The notes beneath the pieces were generated by a model. The model did no database searches, had not been told where the DNA came from, and saw nothing but the letters and a program-made list of their open reading frames with translations. 64,000 nucleotides of DNA. Origin: an uncultured Ruegeria sp. (GTDB taxonomy: Bacteria > Pseudomonadota > Alphaproteobacteria > Rhodobacterales > Rhodobacteraceae). Positions 1 through 8,282 of this stretch are shown here, in pieces (within the stretch, counting starts at the first letter, position 1; every line of letters starts with the position of its first letter). The stretch lies in assembly GCF_947500045.1 (NCBI RefSeq), contig NZ_CANMQQ010000015.1, positions 1 through 64,000 on the forward strand, written 5' to 3'. The position numbers and the translations under genes were made by a program.

Positions 1-109
1 GCCATTCCAGAAAATACGCAACCGTAATCTCATCAAGCGCAGATGCCTGCGTCGCAGTCATCGCAGCAATCCCGGCATAAGCCGTGGTGAGCAGATATTT
101 TTTGATCAT
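1..109 (-). CDS. ABC transporter substrate-binding protein, N-terminal fragment (NMT1/TauA-like), cut by left edge
   Basis: The gene starts at the ATG read from 109 downwards and runs off the left edge, so only about 36 codons are visible. They encode a classical signal peptide: two lysines after MI, a short apolar stretch, and a likely cut after A-S-A. The mature start, LDEITVAYFLEW, is typical of periplasmic binding proteins of nitrate/sulfonate/taurine/thiamine-precursor ABC importers. A purine-rich GGGAGAG lies about 10 nt before the ATG. The ligand cannot be told from this fragment. The signal peptide is seen directly; the family call rests on the mature N-terminus only. Confidence 0.6.
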   Translation of the reverse strand, partial: MIKKYLLTTAYAGIAAMTATQASALDEITVAYFLEW

Positions 110-446
110 CTCGATTATTCTCTCCCTGCTGGTTCCGTGCATTCGACTATCGTTGGCGATCGAATTCCGGATCAGTAAGAGGAACCATAGTCCGAGCATC
201 TTTATTTCGTAAACAAAAAGTATAGTTGCGATAAAACCGTAATTTAGTTTCGCTTTGCGTAAATATAACCTTCAGAAGGGTCCTTCGGTAGCCAAGAAAT
301 CTCTCAACCTCAGATGGCTTGGAGCCTTCCGACTGGTTCCAATACTCGTCTAACACCTCGCCAGGACCAGTGTCTTCCCGGCATGTTCAAGCAGATCGTT
401 TGCAGTTAAACGCAGCGAGGCAGAGGCAGCAGCAACAAAACACCTG
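110..446. other. Intergenic stretch without a supported gene
   Basis: These 337 bases separate the substrate-binding protein gene from the Na/Pi-transporter gene, both on the minus strand. They should carry the promoter and leader of the binding-protein gene. A 69-codon minus-strand frame at 147-356 exists, but it has no recognisable family, no good ribosome binding site and an odd composition. I see no hairpin terminator, tRNA or clear operator. Confidence 0.4.
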
Positions 447-2135
447 CTAGGTTTCTGCCTCTTGTTCTCGGTGCGGCAACTCTTCAATCAGCCTTGTTTC
501 AAGTAACTGACCGTTGGAATACAGGATGGGTGTTGAAATCGCCGCTATGTGGCTGTTGAATTCCCGCAGGGCCCGTAAAGTTTCGAGATGCACATCGCTG
601 GTTTCAAAGCTTTCTACCATGCCATTCTGAAGGCGACGAAAATGACGTTTTCGGCTGTCGCGTTCGGCGCGTTTGATCTCGGTCTTTTCCAGATTCAATA
701 GCCGGGCGCTTTCCAGATCTTCTGAAATGATGACGTTGGTTGCCAGCTTCAGATTGGCCAGGATCTTCTCGTGCATCTGCTGCACTTCCGACCATCCTTC
801 AGGTGAAAATTGCCTGCCTGTGCCGCGCAATTCACCGGCCAGCACTGTCAGGCGTTTTGCCACCACATCCCCTGCGGTTTCCAACCGGACGGCGTATTCC
901 AGCATATCTCGGGCAGCATCGGATTTCTTAGAATCCATCTTGTTCTGTGGAAGCGCTGCCACAAAGGTCCGAATGTCCGCCAGACACTGGTTTACATCCT
1001 GATCTATCGCTTGGATTGATTTGATCTGCTCAGGGTCTCCAGAACGGTAGAGACCCAACAACGGGCTGAACATCAACTGGACCAGGTCTGCCATCCGCAC
1101 CAACTCACGTTTAAGCGCCGAGATGGCCAGCGTTGGGGACTCAGCCACCTGCGGATCAAGAGCGCTTGCCGGGCGTGCAAGCGGGTTGGCATCGGTGATT
1201 GGTTTTTCATCCGGCAGCAAACGCATGAACGGTGATTGCAGCACACCACAAAATGGGAGTGACAGGATCAGAAGCGATGCATTGAATGCCAGATGTGCAT
1301 TGACCAACATCTGCCCCTGGTAATTGCTGCCCAACACACCGGAACTTAAGGCGAGATTTGCGGCGAACAGGCAAAGCACGGCCCAGACCCCGCGAAGCGC
1401 GAGATTTGCGTAGGGAATGCGGCGGGCACGAATGTCCATTCCACGGGTTAGCCAGACAGGTATCAGCGCACTGCCCAGATTTGCGCCCAGCACCAGCGAC
1501 AATCCGGCGGAAAACGGTAATGCACCAATCTGAACCAGCGTGACACACATCAAAATGGCAGCGACCGAACTGTGCATGACAAAGGCCAATGCACCACCCA
1601 CGATGAAGGCCGTCACGTAGTCACGCACGAGATAGTCAGCAATCGCGGGCAGGAACGCGCTGTCCCGGATCGGGTCCATTGCTTCGCGCAGGAATCGCAG
1701 TGAAATCAGGATAAAGGCAATGCCCATCAGTATCCGGCCGATCTGACGCGGCCGCCTGCGTTCAGTCTTGACGAACAACCATCCGCCAACGGCCAATAGC
1801 ATGGGGACAAGCCAATCCAGTTGAAACGACAGTATCTGGATCACAAGCGCCGAACCCAGATCGCCGCCCAAAACGATTGCCAATCCTGCCGGGAAGGCCA
1901 GATATCCACCCGCTGCAAACCCCGAGGCAAGCAGTGCAACCGCAGCCGAGCTCTGCAAAACCACGGCCAACAGCATCCCGGTCAAGCTGGACCCAATCAT
2001 GCTGTTGTTACGGGTCAACACGCGTTGAAACGAGGCGCCGTAGCTCCGCTCGATCCCTGTGCGAACCATTCGAACCGCAAAGAGCAGGAGCATCGTGGCT
2101 CCGGCAAGCTGGGTAAGGAACACTAATATCGCCAT
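447..2135 (-). CDS. Na+/phosphate cotransporter family protein with C-terminal PhoU-like domain
   Basis: A 562-residue inner-membrane protein. The N-terminal 310 or so residues hold two homologous membrane repeats of the Na/Pi-cotransporter II family. Repeat one carries the signature QSSAA near residue 61. Repeat two has HSSVAA, with His in place of the usual Gln. A soluble helical tail (about residues 335-540) resembles PhoU domains, as in E. coli YjbB-type proteins. Family members export or import phosphate with sodium, but many, including those lacking one QSS motif, are uncharacterised. The gene stands alone, divergent from a LysR gene 291 bp away. The His substitution in the second repeat leaves the substrate open. 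Confidence 0.85.
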   Translation of the reverse strand: MAILVFLTQLAGATMLLLFAVRMVRTGIERSYGASFQRVLTRNNSMIGSSLTGMLLAVVLQSSAAVALLASGFAAGGYLAFPAGLAIVLGGDLGSALVIQILSFQLDWLVPMLLAVGGWLFVKTERRRPRQIGRILMGIAFILISLRFLREAMDPIRDSAFLPAIADYLVRDYVTAFIVGGALAFVMHSSVAAILMCVTLVQIGALPFSAGLSLVLGANLGSALIPVWLTRGMDIRARRIPYANLALRGVWAVLCLFAANLALSSGVLGSNYQGQMLVNAHLAFNASLLILSLPFCGVLQSPFMRLLPDEKPITDANPLARPASALDPQVAESPTLAISALKRELVRMADLVQLMFSPLLGLYRSGDPEQIKSIQAIDQDVNQCLADIRTFVAALPQNKMDSKKSDAARDMLEYAVRLETAGDVVAKRLTVLAGELRGTGRQFSPEGWSEVQQMHEKILANLKLATNVIISEDLESARLLNLEKTEIKRAERDSRKRHFRRLQNGMVESFETSDVHLETLRALREFNSHIAAISTPILYSNGQLLETRLIEELPHREQEAET

Positions 2136-2426
2136 GCGGTGTGGTCTTTCTGCTGCATCGGCCTGTTTAACGTCCGGAACCTTAAAAATTCAAGTACTAA
2201 CGGGCCACAGGTGGGCTGCGGTATCACACGGCCGCCCAAGCGTCAGCTTGAAAATGCGCCTGAGAAAACAGCGTCGATGCAATCGAGTTTGGAAGACATC
2301 GGCATCTCGACAGAGCTCAACGCGTCGTTGGTGCTGTGTTTTGGTCATTGGTTCGATATTTTGATATCTATGATCGCAATTTCTAACTAATAAACAATAT
2401 ACAACCCCAATCCTATGAGGACCAGC

Positions 2427-3401
2427 ATGCCGCGCCAATCGGCACCAAAAGATCTTAGCCTCAAATGGCTGGAACTGTTTCAGATTTGTGCGCAAAAAGG
2501 ATCGCTGCAGGCAGCATCCAAAGAAACCGGTTTGACCGTCAGCACCGTTTCTCATCATTTGCGCAATCTCGAAGATCATCTGGGTGTTGAACTTTTCGAT
2601 CATTCGCGCAGACCCATGGTTTTGACACCGAAAGGACGGGTCTTTTCGCGCAAAATCGACGTTGCGCTACAGCTGATCCGCAAGGCAAAGGCCGAGGCGT
2701 CGGCCGGAAGTCTGACCGAAGCCAGTTATCTGCGGGTTGGTACGATCGAGGATTTCGAAAGTGACATCATACCGGAACTGGCCGTGCACCTGTCGGCCAA
2801 AATGCCGGCCTGCGACTTCATGTATCACACGGATTCCAGCCACGCGATTATCGAGATGCTGCGCGACCGCCAGTTGGATCTGGGGATATCAACAACACCC
2901 AGCGAGCGAATGCACGACCTGCAAGATCGCCCCCTTCTGCGCGATCCGTTTGTTATCGTGTTGCCGAAAGTGAATGAAGAAGCATTGGATGATATCGTCG
3001 AAGGCCGCACCAAGCTGCAGTTCCTGCGATTTTCCAGCAACTTGATCATCGCGCGTCAGATCGAAGCTCAACTGCGCCGGATGGGCATTTCAACCTCACA
3101 CAAGTTCGAGTGCAGCAATAATCAGACGCTTATGTCTATGGTGTCAGCTGGGGCGGGTTGGACCATCACCACCCCTTTGCTGTATTCGCGCGCAAAACAG
3201 TTCCAACCCAAACTCTGTATGCACCCATTTCCTGGCAAAAGCTTTGCACGAACTCTGGCGCTTGTCGCAACGCCGGATTGTTCAAGATCAGCGCTCGAAC
3301 TGGTTGATGCCAAAACGCGGTCTCTTATCCAAGACCGTATCCTTACACCGCTTCTTACAGACATTCCGTGGCTGTCGGGCAGTTTCAAACTTGTCGATTA
3401 A
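2427..3401 (+). CDS. LysR-family transcriptional regulator
   Basis: A 324-residue LTTR with an N-terminal winged HTH (about residues 10-70, with the typical LTVSTVSHHLRNLE recognition helix) and a periplasmic-binding-protein-like effector domain. The ATG at 2427 is preferred over the one 12 nt upstream because AGGA sits 6 nt before it. It lies between a divergent transporter gene and, 257 bp downstream on the same strand, a dimethylglycine-dehydrogenase-like gene. It may control either one. A perfect 13-bp palindrome in the downstream gap is a possible site. The effector is unknown. Confidence 0.85.
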   Translation: MPRQSAPKDLSLKWLELFQICAQKGSLQAASKETGLTVSTVSHHLRNLEDHLGVELFDHSRRPMVLTPKGRVFSRKIDVALQLIRKAKAEASAGSLTEASYLRVGTIEDFESDIIPELAVHLSAKMPACDFMYHTDSSHAIIEMLRDRQLDLGISTTPSERMHDLQDRPLLRDPFVIVLPKVNEEALDDIVEGRTKLQFLRFSSNLIIARQIEAQLRRMGISTSHKFECSNNQTLMSMVSAGAGWTITTPLLYSRAKQFQPKLCMHPFPGKSFARTLALVATPDCSRSALELVDAKTRSLIQDRILTPLLTDIPWLSGSFKLVD

Positions 3402-3461
3402 CGGCCGGCCAATACCCGTCAAAAGATATTGAAACGATCCCGAGCCTGCTGGTTCCGCTTG

Positions 3462-3474
3462 GCTGACAGTCAGC
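3462..3474. promoter_or_regulatory. Perfect 13-bp palindrome upstream of the FAD/GcvT gene
   Basis: GCTGACAGTCAGC is a perfect inverted repeat around a central A, in the 257-bp gap upstream of the oxidoreductase that starts at 3659. It is a plausible operator for the LysR or GlxA regulator that flanks this gene. No binding partner can be assigned from sequence alone. Confidence 0.3.
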
Positions 3475-3658
3475 TTGAAGTATGAGTTGTCAAATTCCTT
3501 TTTGCAGGCGGCGACCCGCCACTGCCAGATTCAATTGCATTCGCCTTAGTTTGAAATGTTGAGCTTATTCTTTCGAATTATTACCCAACAAGAAATAGCC
3601 CTTGTGATCCATCTTACAGAACAGGCTAATTCCGGGAAACGTGTCGGAGGGTCTTTTC

Positions 3659-6094
3659 ATGAAATCGCGCACCAAGGTTGTCGTCATTGGTGGCGGTATC
3701 GCCGGTTGTTCGACGCTTTATCACCTTACCCGCGAAGGCTGGACCGATGTGGTGCTGGTTGAACGCAATGAACTGACCAGTGGCACCACCTGGCACTCAG
3801 CTGCGCAGGTGACCAATTTCGGCATGAACCAAACTATGGTCGGGCTGAAGACCCATTCAATCAACCTATACAAGGAACTGGCCGAGGATCCGGACTATCC
3901 CATCAACTACCACCACGGCGATGGCGGCATCCGGCTTGCCAATACGCCTGAACAGATTCAGGGGTATCACCACTTTGCTTCGATGGCGCGCGGAATGGAT
4001 GTGCATTTCGAGATCATCGATGCCGAAGAATGCGCCCGCCGCCATCCTTTGATCTCAACCGATAGTCTGCTGGGTGGATTGTGGGATCCGTTGGATGGTG
4101 ACATCGACCCGGCACAGCTGTGTCAGGCCTTGGCGCGCCGCGCGCGCAAGGCCGGAGCCGAGGTGTATCGGAATACGCCGGTCACCGGGCTGACCCAGCA
4201 CAAGGACGACACATGGACGGTGCATACGGAACATGGCGATATTGCCTGCGATATCGTCGTCAACGCCTGTGGTTATCGGGTCAATGAAGTGGGCGCGATG
4301 ATGGGTGTTCACCACCCCGTTGCATCGATGGAGCACCAGTATTTTCTGACCGAAGAGATTGCAGCAATCCGCGAAGCTGAACACCGGATGCCCCTGCTCC
4401 GCTGCCCGATCAGCGACTATTACTGCAGACAGGAAAAGAACGGTTTGCTGGTCGGGTTTTATGAACAAGACTGCAAAACCTGGGGAATGGACGGCATCGA
4501 TCCGAACTTTGTCAACGCGCTCTGCCCTGATGATCTGGACCGGGTGACGGACGTGCTGGAAGGCGCGTTTGCGCGTATGCCCGCTCTGATGGAGGTCGGC
4601 ATCCATACTGTCGTGAATGGGCCAATCACATACACAATTGATGGTGCACCCTTGGTCGGGCCGATCCCGGGCAAGCGCAACGCCTTTTGTATCATAGGCT
4701 TGCGCGCAGGTCTGGGTGAAGGGGGTGGTCATGGTTGGCTGCTGGCACAGCAGATCGTACATGGCGAGGCTTGTTACGACACGTGGTGCATTGATCCTCG
4801 TCGGTTTACCGACCACGCCAATGTGGAACTGACGGCCCTGAAAGCCGTTGAGGATTATCAGAATGAATTCCGCTTTCACTTTCCGCACGAACGCCGGCCC
4901 GCTGGCCGCCCTGCTAAAACCACCCCGCTGACACCGATCCTCGCCGCTGAAGGGGCCGAGTTTACCGTGGTAAACGGTTGGGAGCGGGTCGATTACATCA
5001 AGCCTGCGCCGGACTTCCATCCAACCCTGAGTTTCAATTTTGATGAGACCTTCGACATTGTTGCAGCAGAGGTCAAAAACCTGCAAAAGAATGTCGGGCT
5101 GGCCGAGGTCAACGGATTCAATCGGCTCGAGATCACCGGCGCTGATCGGCATGCGTTTCTGGATCGCATGATGTGCGGCGCGGTGACGAAGCGTGATGGG
5201 CGTGTCGGCCTTGGCTATCTGCTGAACCACCACGGCATGGTCAAAGCCGAAGCAACCATCGCCAACCTGCCCGCCAGTGACCGGGGTCCGGCCCGGGTCT
5301 GGTACGGCTCAGCCGCAGCCAGTGAATATCACGACATGGATTGGCTTCAGATGCATCTGCGCGATGACGAGGATGTGCAAATCTGCTCACTCACCAACGA
5401 TCAGACCATACTGGTTCTGGCCGGTCCTAAATCCCGCGATGTGCTATCGGCCTGCGCCCGTGGTGACTGGTCTAGAGAAGCGTTTCCGTGGCTCTCGGTG
5501 CGCGAGTGTTTTATCGGCTTCGCGCCAGCGACCGTTTTAAACATCAGCTTCTCGGGGGAGCTGGCTTACGAAATCCACGTCCCAAATGCCTCGCTTTACG
5601 CGGCGTATCTGGCTCTGCGAAAGGCAGGCGAGAACCATGGCATGAAACTGTTTGGCGCCCGCGCTGTCGAATCCATGCGGATGGAGAAAGGGTTCCTGCA
5701 CTGGAAAGCCGATCTTCTCACCGAATTTGATCCGTTCGAGACGGGATTGGATCGGTTCGTGAAACTGAACAAGGGTGATTTCATTGGCCGGGACAGCTTG
5801 GCAAAGCGATGCGAAATCGGTCCAAATAAGAAGCTGGTAAGCCTGAAAATCGACACGATCAAAGCGCCTGCACATGGTGGTGCCTCGTTGATGTTGGGGG
5901 GCAAGGTTGTTGGCACGATCACGTCAGGAGACTGGGGCCACCGGACAGGGTTGAACCTCGCATACGGCTTTTTGAACCCTGATGCCTCCAAGCCCGGCAG
6001 CAAGATGCAACTCGACCTGTGCGGAGAATTGATCGATGCCGAGGTGATTGTGCCATCCCCCTACGATCCGGACCTGACCCGCGTGCGCAGCTAG
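3659..6094 (+). CDS. FAD-dependent dehydrogenase with GcvT domain (dimethylglycine/sarcosine dehydrogenase family)
   Basis: An 811-residue cytoplasmic flavoenzyme. The dinucleotide motif GGGIAG is at residues 11-16. The SGTTWH motif ends in His46, the position used for covalent FAD attachment in dimethylglycine and sarcosine dehydrogenases. The order is DAO domain (1-370), linker, then a GcvT/tetrahydrofolate-binding domain (about 430-805). The family oxidatively demethylates N-methylglycines and passes the C1 unit to tetrahydrofolate. The ATG at 3659 is chosen because GGAGGG sits 7 nt before it. The 3' end overlaps the convergent GlxA-family gene by 4 bp. A paralogue of the same architecture lies at 45124-47577. 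The exact N-methyl substrate is not decidable here. Confidence 0.85.
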   Translation: MKSRTKVVVIGGGIAGCSTLYHLTREGWTDVVLVERNELTSGTTWHSAAQVTNFGMNQTMVGLKTHSINLYKELAEDPDYPINYHHGDGGIRLANTPEQIQGYHHFASMARGMDVHFEIIDAEECARRHPLISTDSLLGGLWDPLDGDIDPAQLCQALARRARKAGAEVYRNTPVTGLTQHKDDTWTVHTEHGDIACDIVVNACGYRVNEVGAMMGVHHPVASMEHQYFLTEEIAAIREAEHRMPLLRCPISDYYCRQEKNGLLVGFYEQDCKTWGMDGIDPNFVNALCPDDLDRVTDVLEGAFARMPALMEVGIHTVVNGPITYTIDGAPLVGPIPGKRNAFCIIGLRAGLGEGGGHGWLLAQQIVHGEACYDTWCIDPRRFTDHANVELTALKAVEDYQNEFRFHFPHERRPAGRPAKTTPLTPILAAEGAEFTVVNGWERVDYIKPAPDFHPTLSFNFDETFDIVAAEVKNLQKNVGLAEVNGFNRLEITGADRHAFLDRMMCGAVTKRDGRVGLGYLLNHHGMVKAEATIANLPASDRGPARVWYGSAAASEYHDMDWLQMHLRDDEDVQICSLTNDQTILVLAGPKSRDVLSACARGDWSREAFPWLSVRECFIGFAPATVLNISFSGELAYEIHVPNASLYAAYLALRKAGENHGMKLFGARAVESMRMEKGFLHWKADLLTEFDPFETGLDRFVKLNKGDFIGRDSLAKRCEIGPNKKLVSLKIDTIKAPAHGGASLMLGGKVVGTITSGDWGHRTGLNLAYGFLNPDASKPGSKMQLDLCGELIDAEVIVPSPYDPDLTRVRS

Positions 6095-7020
6095 TTCGAA
6101 AGCTCCTTACCGTTGCGATAGGCTGTCGGCGTCTGCCCGAACTGGACCCGGAACGCTCGCGTCATGGCGCTGGAGTTTTCGTACCCACAACGGTCGGCGA
6201 TTTCGGCGACGGACTGCCGGGTCTCAACCGCAAGCTTACGCGCCAGATTCAAGCGCAAACGACGATAGAGAGCCTGAGGTGTTATGCCCAGCTCGGCCTG
6301 TACGCGGATTTCAATCTTCTTTTGCGAACACCCAAGCTGACGTGCGATGTCCTTTATCAAAAGCGGATCGTCCAACTTGCGCTGCATGATGGTGACCACC
6401 CGGTTCACAAGCCCGTCTTTGGATTTCATCTGTGGTGATGCAGAACTTGGTTCGCCGCGGTTCATCAGAAGATGCGCAACTTCCATCGATAGTAATGGCC
6501 CATGATCCGCAAAGATCAGCGCGGTGGCCAGATCATAGGCCGCCAGCGCGCCGGAACATGTGATCCGGTTGCGATCAATCACAAAGCGTTCCTGCACGAC
6601 ATCGATATCCGGAAACGCTTCTTCGAACCGCGATAATTCATCCCAGTGAATGGTTGCGCGATGCCCCTCCAATAGGCCCGCATCAGCAAGCAACCAGCTT
6701 CCAGTATCCAGACCTGCCAGCCTCGAATGGCGGCCTGCGGCCCGGCGCAGCGCACGCAAGGTTTCGGGAACCGAATGCGCCAGAAATCCATAAGACGGCA
6801 TTACAACCAGAGCATCACCAGCCTCACCCCCAATCGCACCTTGGGGCGTCACCTGCAGGCCACTGGAACTATGCACTGGCGCACCGTCAGGCGAATAGAC
6901 CTGCCAGGCATAGAGTTGCTGCCCCGCCAAAGTGTTTGCCGCGCGAAGGGGCTCGACCATGTTGGCGAGGCACAGGTTCGAGAAGCCGTCGAATAGTAGG
7001 AAGTTATAGATTTGGGTCAA
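6091..7020 (-). CDS. GlxA-family transcriptional regulator (DJ-1/PfpI-like + AraC HTH)
   Basis: A 309-residue protein with an N-terminal class-I-amidotransferase-like/DJ-1 domain (about 5-175) and two AraC-type HTH motifs in the last 100 residues. The GYENSSAMTRAFRVQFG stretch is typical of the second HTH. The position where true DJ-1 enzymes carry a nucleophilic Cys reads LDTGSW, so this is a sensor domain and not an enzyme. Characterised relatives (CdhR, GbdR, SouR in Pseudomonas) sense carnitine, glycine betaine or sarcosine. It lies between an N-methylglycine-dehydrogenase-like gene and a CaiD-containing operon, 97 bp from the divergent operon start. Control of carnitine/betaine catabolism is therefore a reasonable inference. 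Confidence 0.85.
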   Translation of the reverse strand: MTQIYNFLLFDGFSNLCLANMVEPLRAANTLAGQQLYAWQVYSPDGAPVHSSSGLQVTPQGAIGGEAGDALVVMPSYGFLAHSVPETLRALRRAAGRHSRLAGLDTGSWLLADAGLLEGHRATIHWDELSRFEEAFPDIDVVQERFVIDRNRITCSGALAAYDLATALIFADHGPLLSMEVAHLLMNRGEPSSASPQMKSKDGLVNRVVTIMQRKLDDPLLIKDIARQLGCSQKKIEIRVQAELGITPQALYRRLRLNLARKLAVETRQSVAEIADRCGYENSSAMTRAFRVQFGQTPTAYRNGKELSN

Positions 7021-7117
7021 TTTCTTCTATTTCTGCATGATAATATACGAATACTGCATGTCAGAAATCCAGACAATGCCGTTTCATCCTAACTCAGGCA
7101 TCCAGGAAACGCGCGCT

Positions 7118-8275
7118 ATGCAATTTGGTTTATCCGAAGAACAGGAAATGATCGTCTCGACCGTACGCAGCTTTGTCGAGAATGAGATTTATCCTCATGA
7201 GGCCGAAGTCGAACGAACCGGTCAGGTCCCACATGAGTTGGGCCAACAGATCAAACAGAAATGCATCGATCTGGGCTTTTACGCCTGTAACTTCCCTGAA
7301 GAGGTCGGCGGCGCTGGCCTGTCCCATCTCGATTTTACTCTGGTCGAGCGCGAACTGGGCCGTGGATCGATGGCGTTGACCCATTTCTTTGGTCGCCCGC
7401 AAAACATCCTGATGGCATGCAACGACGATCAGCGCGAACGCTACCTGTTGCCCGCCGTGCGCGGCGAAAAGATGGACGCGTTGGCGATGACAGAACCGGA
7501 TGCGGGCTCGGACGTGCGGGGCATGAAATGTCAGGCCGTTCGGGATGGTGATTGGGTCGTCAACGGATCAAAACATTTCATCTCGGGCGCGGAACACGCG
7601 GATTTCTTCATTGTTTTCATCGCGACAGGCGTGGATGAAACCCCTAAAGGCCCCAAGAAACGCATCACTACCTTCCTTGTAGATCGGGGCACACCGGGCT
7701 TTGAGGTGCGCGATGGGTACAATTCGGTCAGCCACAAGGGCTACAAGAATTACATACTGTATTTCGACAACTGCCGCCTGCCCGACGCACAGGTTTTGGG
7801 TGAGGTCGATGGCGGTTTTGCGGTAATGAACGAGTGGCTTTATGCGACACGCCTAACGGTCGCCGCCTTCTCAGTCGGGCGCGCGCGCCGCTGCTTTGAC
7901 TATGCTTTGAACTACGCCGCCGAGCGCAAACAATTCGGCCAGCCCATTGGCAAGTTTCAAGGCGTCAGCTTTCAAATTGCCGACATGATCACCGAGATCG
8001 ACGCCGCCGACTGGCTGACGCTTTCAGCGGCGTGGCGTCTGGATCAGGGCCTGCCTTCAAACCGCGAGATCGCCTCGGCCAAGCTGTACGCTTCGGAAAT
8101 GTTGGCAGGGGTGACAGATACCACGCTGCAAATATTTGGCGGAATGGGTCTGATGGATGATTTCCCGATCGAACGGTTCTGGCGGGATGCACGGGTCGAG
8201 CGTATCTGGGACGGCACCAGCGAAATTCAGCGCCATATCATCAGCCGCGACCTGTTGCGGCCAATGGGTGCCTGA
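7118..8275 (+). CDS. Acyl-CoA dehydrogenase (probable betaine-CoA dehydrogenase)
   Basis: A 385-residue flavoprotein with the three-part acyl-CoA dehydrogenase fold. The MTEPDAGSD motif and C-terminal FGGMGLMDD are FAD-binding signatures. It would introduce a 2,3-double bond into an acyl-CoA. The usual YEGT catalytic motif near residue 365 reads WDGT, so Asp stands where many relatives have the catalytic Glu. The ATG at 7118 is preferred to an in-frame upstream start at 7037 because homologues begin MxFxLSEEQ and AGGAAA lies 8 nt upstream. It heads an operon with an acyl-CoA ligase and a CaiD-like hydratase, which suggests gamma-butyrobetainyl-CoA as substrate (inference). Confidence 0.85.
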   Translation: MQFGLSEEQEMIVSTVRSFVENEIYPHEAEVERTGQVPHELGQQIKQKCIDLGFYACNFPEEVGGAGLSHLDFTLVERELGRGSMALTHFFGRPQNILMACNDDQRERYLLPAVRGEKMDALAMTEPDAGSDVRGMKCQAVRDGDWVVNGSKHFISGAEHADFFIVFIATGVDETPKGPKKRITTFLVDRGTPGFEVRDGYNSVSHKGYKNYILYFDNCRLPDAQVLGEVDGGFAVMNEWLYATRLTVAAFSVGRARRCFDYALNYAAERKQFGQPIGKFQGVSFQIADMITEIDAADWLTLSAAWRLDQGLPSNREIASAKLYASEMLAGVTDTTLQIFGGMGLMDDFPIERFWRDARVERIWDGTSEIQRHIISRDLLRPMGA

Positions 8276-8282
8276 GGCGGGC

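Noticed and set aside
147..356. 69-codon minus-strand open frame
   Set aside because: No ribosome binding site, no recognisable family, odd composition; lies in a promoter-bearing gap.
4055..5233. 392-codon frame antisense to the FAD/GcvT gene
   Set aside because: It mirrors the codon pattern of the real gene on the plus strand, has no family similarity and no translation signals.
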